The notes under the pieces: model-generated
Told to the model about the DNA's origin: nothing
Seen by the model: only the letters and a program-made list of their open reading frames with translations
The model's database searches: none
Position numbers and translations under genes: made by a program
From: CALARM01 sp040217695
GTDB lineage: Bacteria; Vulcanimicrobiota; SpSt-956; JAKJGF01
Direction of reading: 5' to 3'
Length of the DNA: 46,875 bases
Assembly: GCA_040217695.1 (NCBI GenBank)
Contig: JBEHWO010000009.1
Coordinates: 1-46,875, forward strand
Part shown: positions 7,763 to 16,117 of the stretch, piece after piece
How positions within the stretch are numbered: the first letter of the stretch is position 1
Layout: each line of letters begins with the position of its first letter

Positions 7763-9208
7763 ATGGATATCAAGGGAACATCGGCTTTTAAACCTTCAAT
7801 TCAGCCAGGCTTCGTATCGCCGGGACTGACTCCGAAACAGAGCCAGGAAATGGCCCCAAAAGATACAGGACTGACTCAGAGTCCTCCCGGTTTTACACAG
7901 GACAGTACATCTACAGGTATACAGGGTAAAATGGTATCTCTGTCACAACTTTCCAAATCTATGTCCGAAAGCGGCCTCACTTCAGATCCTAAACTATCTT
8001 CGGGGGTAATGAAACACCTTACGGAAATAGCCATGCCATTACTCGGCAGCGGCTTTGAAAAAGAAGGTACCAGGGACAAACAGGGACAGGAAAAAAACAC
8101 ACAGGAAGGCCAGAAGCCCGGAGCGCCTGCAGGTTCTCCCGAAGGTGCAAAAGGTATGACAGCAAAAAAACCTTTTTCCAGGCTCGATGATGCAAAAAAA
8201 CTTATAAATAAAGAATTTGCAGGTTCTGCTATGGGAAAAGGAGGACTCGATTCCCTGAGGAAAACAGATATGAAACAGTTCATGGAAACAAGACAGGCAG
8301 CAGTGTCAGGTTCCCAGGGCGGAGGACCTTCTCAGGAACAGCTCAGAGTAGCCATAAGAAATGCCGCTTCAGCCATATGGGATATATTGAAAAAAGCAAG
8401 AAAAGCAGAAGACAAGGAAGATACTACGTCCGGAATACTCGGAGTTCTTATGAAAATACATTCTGCCTATACCTTTGAACATTCCAACAGAGTAATGGAT
8501 TTAACTATGGGACTCGCAGAAGAACTGGGTATTAATGATGAACAGCAGCTTGAAAACCTTAAAAATGCAGCATTCTTTAAAGATATCGGCCAGTACGGGC
8601 CTGACGGTTTTTCTTACCTGAAAAAAGATGGTGAAGGAGATATTTTAAGCTATATAAAGGATATAAAAAATTCTCTCAGAGAATGCGGCAACCTCCATGA
8701 TATAGGTAAAATGAGAATTCCCGATACAATATTAAATAAAAACAGCAAACTCAATGATGAGGAATTTGCACAGATAAAAAAACATCCCATGATAGGAGTT
8801 GAAATAGTACTTCCCTACCCCGCTCTACATGGCGCACTGCCCGGCATAAGACATCATCATGAAAAATGGGATGGTAAAGGTTATCCTGACAGAATAGCCG
8901 GACTTACCATACCGCTTCAGGCAAGAATAATAGCCATATGTGATACCTTTGACGCCATGACCGAAGACCGTCCTTACAGAAAAGCTCTTACTGCAGATAT
9001 GGCAGTAAAGGAATTGATAAGATGTTCCGGCACACAGTTCGATCCCACGCTCGTTCCTGCTTTTATATATGCACTGGCGAAAAAAGGGGAAATAGACCTT
9101 TCGTTATATGAAAATGACATAAAAATGCTGGAGGAAAAATTTAATTTCAGGGCAAAACCACAGGGAAATCTTAATTTTAAGATTAAAGACAGAAAGAATG
9201 AAGGGTGA
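7763..9208 (+). CDS. HD-GYP domain protein with an insertion before the HD motif
   Basis: The start is set at ATG 7763 (MDIKGTSAFK), which has AAGGA 9 nt upstream. The longer frame from 7673 would translate a heptad block. Residues 1-190 of this 481-residue protein are a Pro/Gly/Ser/Gln-rich region with no signal peptide. An HD-GYP phosphodiesterase domain follows: His240, HD at 312-313 in LHDIGK, HP at 341-342, HHHEKWDGKGYP at 364-375 and CDTFDAMT near 393-400. The family hydrolyses cyclic di-GMP, and the metal ligands and GYP motif look intact. About 30 extra residues separate a degenerate FKDIGQYGPDG (272-281) from the true HDIGK. The TGA stop lies in a GTGAAGG heptad. Confidence 0.9.
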   Translation: MDIKGTSAFKPSIQPGFVSPGLTPKQSQEMAPKDTGLTQSPPGFTQDSTSTGIQGKMVSLSQLSKSMSESGLTSDPKLSSGVMKHLTEIAMPLLGSGFEKEGTRDKQGQEKNTQEGQKPGAPAGSPEGAKGMTAKKPFSRLDDAKKLINKEFAGSAMGKGGLDSLRKTDMKQFMETRQAAVSGSQGGGPSQEQLRVAIRNAASAIWDILKKARKAEDKEDTTSGILGVLMKIHSAYTFEHSNRVMDLTMGLAEELGINDEQQLENLKNAAFFKDIGQYGPDGFSYLKKDGEGDILSYIKDIKNSLRECGNLHDIGKMRIPDTILNKNSKLNDEEFAQIKKHPMIGVEIVLPYPALHGALPGIRHHHEKWDGKGYPDRIAGLTIPLQARIIAICDTFDAMTEDRPYRKALTADMAVKELIRCSGTQFDPTLVPAFIYALAKKGEIDLSLYENDIKMLEEKFNFRAKPQGNLNFKIKDRKNEG

Positions 9209-9255
9209 AGGGTGAAAAGTGAGTGATGGGTATATAAAATTACGACTCACGACTG
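9201..9255. repeat. Short GTGA heptads facing CACGACT heptads
   Basis: GTGAAGG, GTGAAAA, GTGAGTG and ATGGGTA follow the HD-GYP stop. TTACGACTCACGACT then reads the other way just before the TPR gene at 9268. Confidence 0.8.
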
Positions 9256-9267
9256 AATATAAAAAAA

Positions 9268-11184
9268 ATGAAAAAAGATAAAAAAATTTACTATAATCCA
9301 AAACTTCAAAATCTGGAACATGAATTTGATACGTATCTTCAGATCATTGAACAGGGAGAAGCAGATTCTGCCACATTTTTCCGCCTGGGACGCCTCTATC
9401 AGGAAAAGGGACAGATAGAACCGGCCATAGAAAATTATGAAAAAGCCCTTGATAAAGATCGTAATGCAGGAGAAGTTCATTACAATCTTGGCTGTGTACA
9501 TTTCAATAAAAAAAATTATAATAAAGCTCTTGAAGAATTTGTAAAAGCTCTCGAATGGGATCCCAATGATGTGTATACCCATAATTCTCTCGGAAATACC
9601 TATTATAAACTGGGGAAATACGAACAGGCCATAAAAATGTATGAAGGTGCTCTTAAACTAGCCCCTTCAGATGCCTATTCCTTTAAAGGTCTCGGAGATG
9701 TGCATTACTCGCTGAAGAAATTTAAAGAAGCAAAGAAATATTATAAAAAAGCACTGGAACAGAATAAAAATATGGGTAAAACTTACTTCGGCCTTGCCCT
9801 TGTATACAGTGCAGAAAGAAACTTTGAACAGGCCATAGAAACTTATAAAAAAGCTATAACAATAGAAGGACAGGACGGGAGACTTCACGGGAATCTGGCC
9901 TATGCCTATTATGCCATAAACAATTATGATATGGCTATTGCAGAATATAAACTGGCCATTGAAATAGACAGCTCTATTCCCTGGAATTACGGCCATCTGG
10001 GTCATATATATTATGCACAGGGGAAAACGGAACTCGCTCTGGAACAGTACAAAAAACTTGTAGACCTTGCCCCTGCGGATTCCATCGGCTACGGGAATTT
10101 AGGAAGGGTATACAGGCAGCTCGATAATATAGAAGAAGCAATAAAAAACTATAATAAAGCCATAAAACTCGATCCCGAAATGGGATGGGTTTATGTAAAG
10201 CTGGGATTACTGTATCACAGTCAGAGTAATTATAACGAAGCAATAAATAAATATAAAAAAGCTATTGAATTAAATCCCGGCATGGCCTGGACTCACGCCT
10301 ATCTCGGACTGTGTTATCAGAATAACGGAGACATTGAAAGATCTATCCATTCATTCAAAAAAGCTATTGAACTTGACCCGAATCTTTCATGGGTCTATGG
10401 CTTCCTGGGTATTTCTTACTGTAAACTGGAAAACTTTGAACAGGCTCTTACAGAATGCAGAAAATCCATGGATATAGATCCGGATTCCCCTGTAAGCTAT
10501 CTCCATACAGGTCAGATCCATGCCTATATGGCACAGAGTAATATCAGACAGGAAATAGAAGAATATGAACAGGCGATAAAACGTGACCCGTCACTGAAAT
10601 GGGCTCATGGTTTTCTGGGAGTGGCACTTTTTAAAGCAGGAAGATATGAAGAAGCTCTGGTAGAATGTAAGAAAGCATTAAATATAAAACATCAGTCAAA
10701 ATCAGAATTTGAATTCCTTGAAGTGACTTATGACAGGGAAAACTTTGAAGAAACCATTGTAAAATGTAAAAATATACTGGGACTGAAAAGTAAAGACAGC
10801 GATAAATACAGTAAAGCAGGTCATGAACATTACTCACAGGGTAATTTCGAAGAAGCCATAATTAATTTCGAAATAGCTACCGAACTCGAGGAGTCTCTAC
10901 AATGTGTATATCCCTATCTCGGACGTTCATACCAGGCAACAGGATTACTTGAAGAAGCTCTGGAAGCATACCAGAAAGCTCTGGAGTTAAATCCGGGAGA
11001 TGGGCAGGTAATGGGAAATATTGGCACAGTTTATCAGGCACAGGGAAAAGTCGATGAAGCTATAAGAGAATACGAAAAAGCACTTGAACTGGACCCGGAA
11101 CTCCACTGGGTAAGAGGATGTCTTGCAAGAGTAATGTCCTTCAAAGAAAAACTGGATAAATATAAAAAACCTGCCAGAAATTAG
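9268..11184 (+). CDS. Large TPR protein, about 17 repeats
   Basis: All 638 residues are tandem tetratricopeptide repeats, mostly the canonical 34 residues with Trp/Tyr at position 4, Gly at 8 and Ala at 20 and 27 (for example YTHNSLGNTYYKLGKYEQAI). There is no signal peptide or catalytic domain, so it is likely a cytoplasmic scaffold. The repeats vary in quality; those around residues 480-520 are weaker. The ATG at 9268 follows an A-run and has no Shine-Dalgarno sequence. Compared with the HEAT/TPR gene at 779-2875, it lacks HEAT repeats. Confidence 0.92.
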   Translation: MKKDKKIYYNPKLQNLEHEFDTYLQIIEQGEADSATFFRLGRLYQEKGQIEPAIENYEKALDKDRNAGEVHYNLGCVHFNKKNYNKALEEFVKALEWDPNDVYTHNSLGNTYYKLGKYEQAIKMYEGALKLAPSDAYSFKGLGDVHYSLKKFKEAKKYYKKALEQNKNMGKTYFGLALVYSAERNFEQAIETYKKAITIEGQDGRLHGNLAYAYYAINNYDMAIAEYKLAIEIDSSIPWNYGHLGHIYYAQGKTELALEQYKKLVDLAPADSIGYGNLGRVYRQLDNIEEAIKNYNKAIKLDPEMGWVYVKLGLLYHSQSNYNEAINKYKKAIELNPGMAWTHAYLGLCYQNNGDIERSIHSFKKAIELDPNLSWVYGFLGISYCKLENFEQALTECRKSMDIDPDSPVSYLHTGQIHAYMAQSNIRQEIEEYEQAIKRDPSLKWAHGFLGVALFKAGRYEEALVECKKALNIKHQSKSEFEFLEVTYDRENFEETIVKCKNILGLKSKDSDKYSKAGHEHYSQGNFEEAIINFEIATELEESLQCVYPYLGRSYQATGLLEEALEAYQKALELNPGDGQVMGNIGTVYQAQGKVDEAIREYEKALELDPELHWVRGCLARVMSFKEKLDKYKKPARN

Positions 11185-11213
11185 ATGAGTGACACAGGAA
11201 GTGCCTCCTCTGT

Positions 11214-11639
11214 TCAGATAAATACAATAATTCTTCTGAACATCAATTTATCTTCACAGCATATCTCTTCTCTGTTATACTTTATATAGGGTACAGTAAA
11301 TTTATTGTCTGAAAGGTTATTTGCTATTATAAGTTCACAGCCTGCAAAATTATTAATCATAGTGCATGAAATATCCCAGAAAACGGTTTTACCCTTATAT
11401 TTTTGCACAAGATAATACATTTTTTGATATTTAAGTAATTTATCCCTGTTATCCTTATAATAGGCTTTTATTTTATCTTTATTATAACCGTAATATTCTT
11501 TACGTTTATCTCTTTCCTTCTGAACATTATCCCAGTAAAGTTCTTTTCTGTAACAATTTCTGCACAGACCTCTCGCATAATGTTTGTGTTCTGTACTTTC
11601 ACATACTTTACATTTATCGTATTCTCTTGACCATTTCAT
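11214..11639 (-). CDS. Small zinc-ribbon protein
   Basis: The start is placed at ATG 11639 (MKWSREYDKCKVC), with GGAAG upstream. An earlier ATG would translate heptad-derived sequence (MLRVIRHPLRSKL). The 141-residue product has one four-cysteine site, CKVC then 13 residues then CRNC, in the context HYARGLCRNCYRK. Similar short zinc fingers occur in phage-borne and nuclease-associated proteins, but no nuclease motif (HNH, GIY-YIG) follows. A Lys/Tyr-rich helical stretch and a beta-rich tail make up the rest. DNA or RNA binding is possible but not shown. Confidence 0.65.
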   Translation of the reverse strand: MKWSREYDKCKVCESTEHKHYARGLCRNCYRKELYWDNVQKERDKRKEYYGYNKDKIKAYYKDNRDKLLKYQKMYYLVQKYKGKTVFWDISCTMINNFAGCELIIANNLSDNKFTVPYIKYNREEICCEDKLMFRRIIVFI

Positions 11640-11950
11640 AAAATCAACTTCCAATAATTTTGATCGTAACGGGTGCCGTATAACGCGTAACACGTGAATA
11701 GCAACCCGTTCAGTAAGGAGTTGTAAAAAAATAACCTTATCATAGTTACAATCGTGACGCGTAACGCGTGACGCGTGACGCGAGGACAGGAGCCATAATT
11801 TGCCAGAGTTATTTTCTTACAGTCCCTGAGTGCTTATAACGGTAAATATTCCACTGGTTATAGTCGTGACGCGTAACGCGTGACGCGTGACGCGAGGAAA
11901 CAGTATTACAGATTATCCGGTGTCGTATTTACCACTGGCACCAGTAAGTG
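11640..11950. repeat. Gene-free region with two identical 34-bp heptad elements
   Basis: Positions 11753-11786 and 11865-11898 are the same 34 bp, built of CGTGACGC, GTAACGC, GTGACGC twice and GAGGA. Both are preceded by a similar A/T-rich box (TAGTTACAAT or GGTTATAGT). The first is followed by a tail at 11801-11833 (TGCCAGAGTTATTTTC onward) that recurs in diverged form at 43934-43968. More degenerate heptads lie at 11667-11698. I see no ORF or promoter I would defend here. Confidence 0.88.
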
Positions 11951-12859
11951 TTATAAAATCACAGGATAATAATCTTCATTTATAGTATAACCTGTTGACA
12001 TTTTTAACTTTTCTTTCAACTCTTCAAGCTCGGCCTGAAGATTTTGTATTAGATTGGCCTGAATTACTGCAACTCCTGATTTAATGTCTTCCATAGTTTC
12101 AGGATTTTTCTTTTCTTCATGATAAATATCAGGTATCTGATCTGCAATATAAACAGCTACATCACAGACACGTTTCAGAGTTTCAAGAAGGGTCTGACAG
12201 ACTTTACCCGGTTTCTGCCTGGGGTAATTAAAGGTATGATCTATTTCCGACCATCCCTCCTCGAAAAGTGTTCTTACCTGAATCTCGCAATGACAGTTTT
12301 TATGTTTTATATCATTTACTACATAGTGAGCGGAGCTATAACCGGTAGCCTTTTCCTTTACTTCTATGGCTAACTCTTTAAAGATCTTTAAAAATCTCGG
12401 AGAAAAATTATATGCCACAGGCTCTCTGCTTAATTCCCATTCTTTACAATTACATATAAATTCGTGAATGTCCTTTATATGAGTTTTATAAAGCTGAAGT
12501 ATTCTGAGACCCGCCAGATCTGTAATCTCTGAAAAAAAATTCTCTTTTACAATCTCTATATGAGGATTTTCTATTTTTTTTCGAATAAGTTTTTCTGCCA
12601 GGTGGGTTTCATCTTTCAACCGAAAACCGTAGGAATGAACTTTATTAAAAAGGCTTTTCTCGTTACGAAACCTCTTTAAAACTTTTACGCCGAAGGTTTC
12701 TATATTATCTTTTTTCTCCGTATAAAGACAGAGTAGCTTTTTAGTATTCTCAAGAAAAAACTCATCTTTTTCAGGAGGAAAAAGATTCCTGTAATTAGCT
12801 CTGTAAGTCTCTATAAGGTTTCGGAACCAGTTATCAAAATTATCAGTAAATAAAGACAT
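11951..12859 (-). CDS. RelA/SpoT-domain (p)ppGpp synthetase-like protein
   Basis: The start is ATG 12859 (MSLFTDNFDNW); the longer ORF begins with 41 residues translated from heptads. The 302-residue protein has a nucleotidyltransferase domain of RelA/SpoT type, with TDLAGLR (113-119), GYSSAHYVV (from 173), EIQVRTL (from 192), Trp203 and His208. No HD hydrolase, TGS or ACT domain is present, so it resembles a small alarmone synthetase that transfers pyrophosphate from ATP to GDP/GTP. The C-terminus is a coiled-coil-like stretch ending in AELEELKEKLKMS. It is divergent from the Smr gene. The heptads come within 6 nt of the start and no good Shine-Dalgarno sequence is visible. Confidence 0.8.
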   Translation of the reverse strand: MSLFTDNFDNWFRNLIETYRANYRNLFPPEKDEFFLENTKKLLCLYTEKKDNIETFGVKVLKRFRNEKSLFNKVHSYGFRLKDETHLAEKLIRKKIENPHIEIVKENFFSEITDLAGLRILQLYKTHIKDIHEFICNCKEWELSREPVAYNFSPRFLKIFKELAIEVKEKATGYSSAHYVVNDIKHKNCHCEIQVRTLFEEGWSEIDHTFNYPRQKPGKVCQTLLETLKRVCDVAVYIADQIPDIYHEEKKNPETMEDIKSGVAVIQANLIQNLQAELEELKEKLKMSTGYTINEDYYPVIL

Positions 12860-12864
12860 GTTTC

Positions 12865-12930
12865 TCGTGACGCGTGACGCGTGACGCGTCACGCGTAATG
12901 CGTGATGCGTGATGCGTAATGCGTAATCTT
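12865..12930. repeat. Heptad block that changes orientation internally
   Basis: Three GTGACGC units are followed by one GTCACGC and then by GTAATGC and GTGATGC units. This is one of few blocks where the sense of the heptad flips within the run. Confidence 0.85.
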
Positions 12931-13046
12931 TCACAGGTAATATATTATAATGTTTATTTATTCTCATATAAAAATTAAACAAAAATTTCGTAAAACCTTT
13001 AAAGGAGTAAAATATTTTGGTATAATTTTTTTAAGAGGTGTGAATT

Positions 13047-13064
13047 CACGCGTTACGCGTCACG
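13047..13064. repeat. Short reverse-oriented heptads before the Smr gene
   Basis: CACGCGTTACGCGTCACG followed by ATTATAAT and the ATG at 13073. This is one of the clearest cases of the heptad, TATAAT, start-codon order. Confidence 0.85.
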
Positions 13065-13072
13065 ATTATAAT

Positions 13073-13357
13073 ATGAACAATGAAGATTTTCCTCAAGAAA
13101 TAATACTTCCCATAGAAGATTCTATAGATCTCCACACATTTCATCCCCGGGATATTCCGGAGGTAGTGGAAGAATATTTAAAGGAATGTGTAAATCTTGG
13201 TTTTAAAGAGGTAAGAATTATTCATGGCAGGGGAAAAGGTTATCAGAGGGCCGTAGTTCAGACAGGTCTTGCAAAAAATCCTCTTGTACTATCTTTTCAC
13301 GATGCCCGACCTGAAAGAGGCGCCTGGGGAGCCACTGTAGTAAAACTCAATATTTAA
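13073..13357 (+). CDS. Stand-alone Smr domain protein
   Basis: The 94-residue protein, from ATG 13073, is a complete Smr domain. The DLHTFHPRD box is at the start, VRIIHGRGKGYQR in the middle and GAWGATVVKL at the end. Smr domains outside MutS2 are linked to nicking or RNA/ribosome-associated endonuclease activity; the DLH and HGKG-type motifs needed for that are both present. There is no MutS part. An ORF starting 41 codons earlier would read through the heptads (NSRVTRHDY) and is rejected. The start lacks a Shine-Dalgarno sequence. Confidence 0.88.
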   Translation: MNNEDFPQEIILPIEDSIDLHTFHPRDIPEVVEEYLKECVNLGFKEVRIIHGRGKGYQRAVVQTGLAKNPLVLSFHDARPERGAWGATVVKLNI

Positions 13358-13375
13358 ATTTTCTGCTAAATAATC

Positions 13376-13417
13376 TTACGCATCACGCATCACGCATCAC
13401 GCATTACGCATTACGCT
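13376..13417. repeat. Reverse-oriented heptads overlapping a 3' gene end
   Basis: Six units of GCATCAC and GCATTAC type. On the minus strand they read GTAATGC and GTGATGC and supply the last codons (Arg-Asn-Ala) and the TAA (13404-13406) of the zinc-ribbon/HEAT gene. Confidence 0.9.
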
Positions 13418-14852
13418 TATATTTCAACTGACTGTAGAAAGTAGCTATTTTCTTACGAAAATCAGTATCTTTTTCCTTTTTCATAGATTCCAGAATAGCG
13501 GGAGCGATAGATTTATCACCGATCTTTTCCAGAGCCTGCAACGATATAAGACGAAGTTCATAATCAGGATCGTTTTGCATCAAATCCAGCAGAAACTCGG
13601 TGGATTCTAGAAACTTCATCTCTCCCATAATAAAAATAATATCTGCTTTTTCACTGAAATCTTCACTGAGAGCAAATTCTTCAAGTAAACTTTCAATAGT
13701 TATACCATCGAGTAAATCCTCTATGGGCTTATCCAGAAGCTCCTGTGCCGTTATATCATCCACATCTTCTGTTAAAGATTTATGCTCACCGGAAGCTTCT
13801 GCTTTTATTTCATCTTCCATTTCATCGTCTCTTTCTATTTCTTCTTCTGTTTTTATATTCTCTATTTGTTCCTCTATTTCTTTCTCTGCTTCTTCTATTT
13901 CTTCCTTTATTTCTATTTGTTCCTCTATTTCTTTCTCTACTTCTTCTATTTCTTCCTCTATTTCCTCCTGTGCTTCCTCTATTTCCTCCTGTGCTTCCTC
14001 TGTTTCTTCCTGTGTTTCCTCTATTTCCTCCTGTGCTTCCTCTGTTTCTTCCTGTGTTTCCTCTGTTTCTTCTCTTATTTCTTCTCTTATTTCTTCTTCT
14101 TCAATTTCAGCATTATTTTCTCTTCTTTTAGGAGTCTCGCATGTACCTTCAAGAACTTCTTTTGTACTTTCTATACTGCCCATAGCTACTTCAAGTAATT
14201 CATCTATATTATTAATATTTTCAACATTCGGCTGAGGGAAAGGCACTTCCTGTGTATCATCAATAACTTCCAGCAGTATATCTACCAGATTTGCCTTTTT
14301 AATATCTTCTTTTTGTTCCGAAATTTCCTCTCTGTCGGAAAGATCCTCTGCTGGTATTTCTTCTTGAACAACACTTTCTTCTTCGGCAACAGATAAAGGA
14401 GGAGGGTGTTGAGATGTTTTGAGTTTTTTTATTTCACTTTTTACTTTTGCTGTTCCGGCCTCTCTCTGCTGATTTAATATTTGTTCTGCCCTTTCTCTTA
14501 CCCATTTATCAGGATCCATTAAACTCAAATGCAGTAAAAATTCGGCAAGAGTCAAATCTTCACACCATTCAAGAACACGGCCGAGCAATATGAGTGCATT
14601 ACGCCGATCCTCTCTGGAAGTTCCACGTTTTATTATATTCTTTAATTTTGTTACATCTTCGAAATCAAAACATGTTCTGCCTTTACCTTTTATGACAAGT
14701 AATTTTCCGCATTTACTGCAGTAAAGATCCGTATCTTCATTTACCTGGTATATATCTATATTTTCACAGAAAGGGCACGCAATTTCAAAATCTTCTTCCC
14801 TTTCCTCTACCATAAAATTTCCCTGTATATCGGCAATAACTTTAAATTTCAT
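13404..14852 (-). CDS. Zinc-ribbon protein with Glu-rich linker and HEAT-like C-terminus
   Basis: Residues 26-53 form a zinc ribbon (CPFCENIDIYQV, then CSKCGKLL). Residues about 85-135 look like one or two HEAT repeats (LILLGRVLEWC, then DPDKWVRERAEQIL). A very acidic region, about residues 240-345, is built from a repeating EEIEETQEETEEAQ-type unit of 14 residues, seen in DNA as 42-bp imperfect tandem repeats at about 13840-14100. The C-terminal 110 residues are HEAT-like (DPDYELRLISLQALEKIGD). Function is unknown; a scaffold with a flexible or coiled acidic spacer is likely. The ATG at 14852 has AGGAGT 9 nt upstream. Confidence 0.8.
   Translation of the reverse strand: MKFKVIADIQGNFMVEEREEDFEIACPFCENIDIYQVNEDTDLYCSKCGKLLVIKGKGRTCFDFEDVTKLKNIIKRGTSREDRRNALILLGRVLEWCEDLTLAEFLLHLSLMDPDKWVRERAEQILNQQREAGTAKVKSEIKKLKTSQHPPPLSVAEEESVVQEEIPAEDLSDREEISEQKEDIKKANLVDILLEVIDDTQEVPFPQPNVENINNIDELLEVAMGSIESTKEVLEGTCETPKRRENNAEIEEEEIREEIREETEETQEETEEAQEEIEETQEETEEAQEEIEEAQEEIEEEIEEVEKEIEEQIEIKEEIEEAEKEIEEQIENIKTEEEIERDDEMEDEIKAEASGEHKSLTEDVDDITAQELLDKPIEDLLDGITIESLLEEFALSEDFSEKADIIFIMGEMKFLESTEFLLDLMQNDPDYELRLISLQALEKIGDKSIAPAILESMKKEKDTDFRKKIATFYSQLKYKRNA
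13840..14105. repeat. Coding tandem repeat, Glu-rich linker
   Basis: Imperfect 42-bp repeats inside the zinc-ribbon/HEAT gene encode Glu-Glu-Ile/Thr-Glu-Glu-Ala/Thr-Gln patterns. Such repeats change in number easily by slippage. The two long plus-strand ORFs here, rich in Ser or Phe/Leu, are shadows of this repeat. Confidence 0.85.
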
Positions 14853-14880
14853 AATAAAATACTCCTGAAACTACTACTAA

Positions 14881-14950
14881 CAGCCAAGACCGATCCGGTC
14901 ACAACGAAAAATGAGAATTTGTTTCTCCCGTCACGCGTTACGCGTTACGA
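14881..14950. repeat. Heptads with tail family 1 (minus orientation)
   Basis: Heptads at 14928-14950 read GTCACGC/GTTACGC. Attached to them is a tail that on the minus strand reads ACGGGAGAAACA, ATTCTCAT, TTCGTTGTGACCG, then GAT and CGGTC (a small hairpin). The same order occurs at 31990-32035 and in part at 28852-28890. Confidence 0.85.
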
Positions 14951-14958
14951 TTCTCATA

Positions 14959-15411
14959 TTACCAGTGTCCTTTGGACTGACGTGAAAGTCTCTGGGAAAG
15001 AGGGATCTTTTTCCAGCATTCCTGACAGATAAGATCGTCTTTATGTTCAAAAGCGATACATTTTTCACACAGATTCTTCTTACAACGGCAGCAGGAGGCT
15101 ACTGCCTGTACATCTCTGTGATTAACACATAGCTTAACTGATGCCAGATAGGCCTGTTTTTCCTGGGCAGTTTTTATAAGATTTCCTATTCTGTTCTGCT
15201 GCACATCTTTACTTTTACCCGGCTGTTCATCTTCCGGTACTCCCGGGACACCTTTCTGCTTCTCTCTCTCTTTTATATATATAATATCTTTTCTGCAATC
15301 CTTGCATAGAGTTTTACCCTGCTTGAGAGGAGCACAGGTATTACAAAAATGAACACCACATTCCTGGCATACTCTTATAGCTGGTATATTTGGATGATTC
15401 GGACAGTTCAT
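14959..15411 (-). CDS. Protein with two B-box-like zinc-binding motifs
   Basis: The 150-residue protein carries two similar cysteine/histidine clusters. The first runs from residue 3 (CPNHPNIPAIRVCQECGVHFC, continuing to CKDC), the second from about residue 94 (CVNHRDVQAVASCCRCKKNLC, continuing to CQEC). The spacing C-x2-H, C-x2-C, C-x2-C, C-x2-C is that of bacterial B-box-type zinc fingers, often found at the N-terminus of membrane proteins. Here no membrane segment follows, so the protein is two such modules on a charged linker. The ATG at 15411 has no adjacent Shine-Dalgarno sequence; a GGAGG lies about 50 nt upstream and the frame stays open back to it, so the true start may be a non-standard codon further 5'. 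Confidence 0.8.
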   Translation of the reverse strand: MNCPNHPNIPAIRVCQECGVHFCNTCAPLKQGKTLCKDCRKDIIYIKEREKQKGVPGVPEDEQPGKSKDVQQNRIGNLIKTAQEKQAYLASVKLCVNHRDVQAVASCCRCKKNLCEKCIAFEHKDDLICQECWKKIPLSQRLSRQSKGHW

Positions 15412-15521
15412 AATTAGTTCAGTACCGGTTTGAGTGAAAATATCCGGTTTACCGAAGCCTCCTTTCGAAATTTTAGACTGTGTTATATTCGCGAATTTTT
15501 TTCAAATCTTTCAATATAATA

Positions 15522-15554
15522 GAACGACAAAATGCATCCTACATTTCGTCGTTC
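15522..15554 (-). terminator. Hairpin downstream of the small exported protein gene
   Basis: 13-bp arms, 12 of 13 matching (15522-15534 and 15542-15554), with a 7-nt loop. On the minus strand it is followed by TATTATATT. This is consistent with a rho-independent terminator for the gene ending at 15587. Confidence 0.65.
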
Positions 15555-15586
15555 CATATAACCTGACATACTATATTTCCGTATGA

Positions 15587-16117
15587 TTAATCATACCAGA
15601 GTTGCCACGGAGCTTCTTTGTGTATATAGGTATTTATGCCAAATTCAAAGGACTCCGGAGCATATAATTTCCATACATCCTTTTCATCTCTGTTGAGATA
15701 TATGTAGAATGTACGGGGGCCGTCCTTATAAGGAGCCCAGTTATCAAAATCAAAATCTCCTGTTACTTCGTAACATTCAACCCTCTGATCGGGATCACAG
15801 AAATTATCCAGTTTTATTATACTCAAAAGCTTTACGCTTTTCATATAGAGATTTGATTTACCATACTCCGTCCAGCCTACAAGAGAAACATGTCTGCCAC
15901 TGGGAAGAGTTAAATCCTTACAGTCCTTGACCATGAGATCCGCAACGGCACAGTAGTCTTTATCGCACTGGGCAGCAAAGAACTGTTCTATGACCTGTTC
16001 CGGTCTCGCTGGAGACCATCTGTAGGAAGGAGTAACCTGAGTAGCCATAACAGGAACCAATGACATAAATAAAACAAAAAATGCAACAGTGAAAATCATT
16101 ATCTCTTTGTTTTTCAT
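15587..16117 (-). CDS. Small exported protein, NTF2/DUF4829-like fold suspected
   Basis: The start is ATG 16117 (MKNKEIMIFTV) with AGGAGGTGA 7 nt upstream; an ATG twelve codons earlier is less likely. The 176-residue product has a signal peptide ending near VMAT. The mature part begins SPARPEQVIEQFFAAQCDKDYCAVADLM, the helix-start typical of NTF2-like or DUF4829 proteins, where a cone-shaped fold binds small ligands. Later beta-rich residues (DFDFDNW, TFYIYLNRDEKDVWKLY) fit that fold. No active site is recognisable. A hairpin terminator follows. Confidence 0.65.
   Translation of the reverse strand: MKNKEIMIFTVAFFVLFMSLVPVMATQVTPSYRWSPARPEQVIEQFFAAQCDKDYCAVADLMVKDCKDLTLPSGRHVSLVGWTEYGKSNLYMKSVKLLSIIKLDNFCDPDQRVECYEVTGDFDFDNWAPYKDGPRTFYIYLNRDEKDVWKLYAPESFEFGINTYIHKEAPWQLWYD

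Noticed and set aside
12860..12982. N-terminal extension of the RelA/SpoT-like gene
   Set aside because: Forty-one residues come from heptads (RITHHALRVTRHASRVTR) and the domain starts after ATG 12859.
13600..14235. Long plus-strand Ser-, Leu- or Phe-rich ORFs
   Set aside because: They are antisense shadows of the Glu-rich linker and have extreme composition.
15412..15480. Cyclic di-GMP riboswitch in the leader of the B-box-like gene
   Set aside because: A CCGG-containing stem and GGAGG are present, but the conserved riboswitch core is not.
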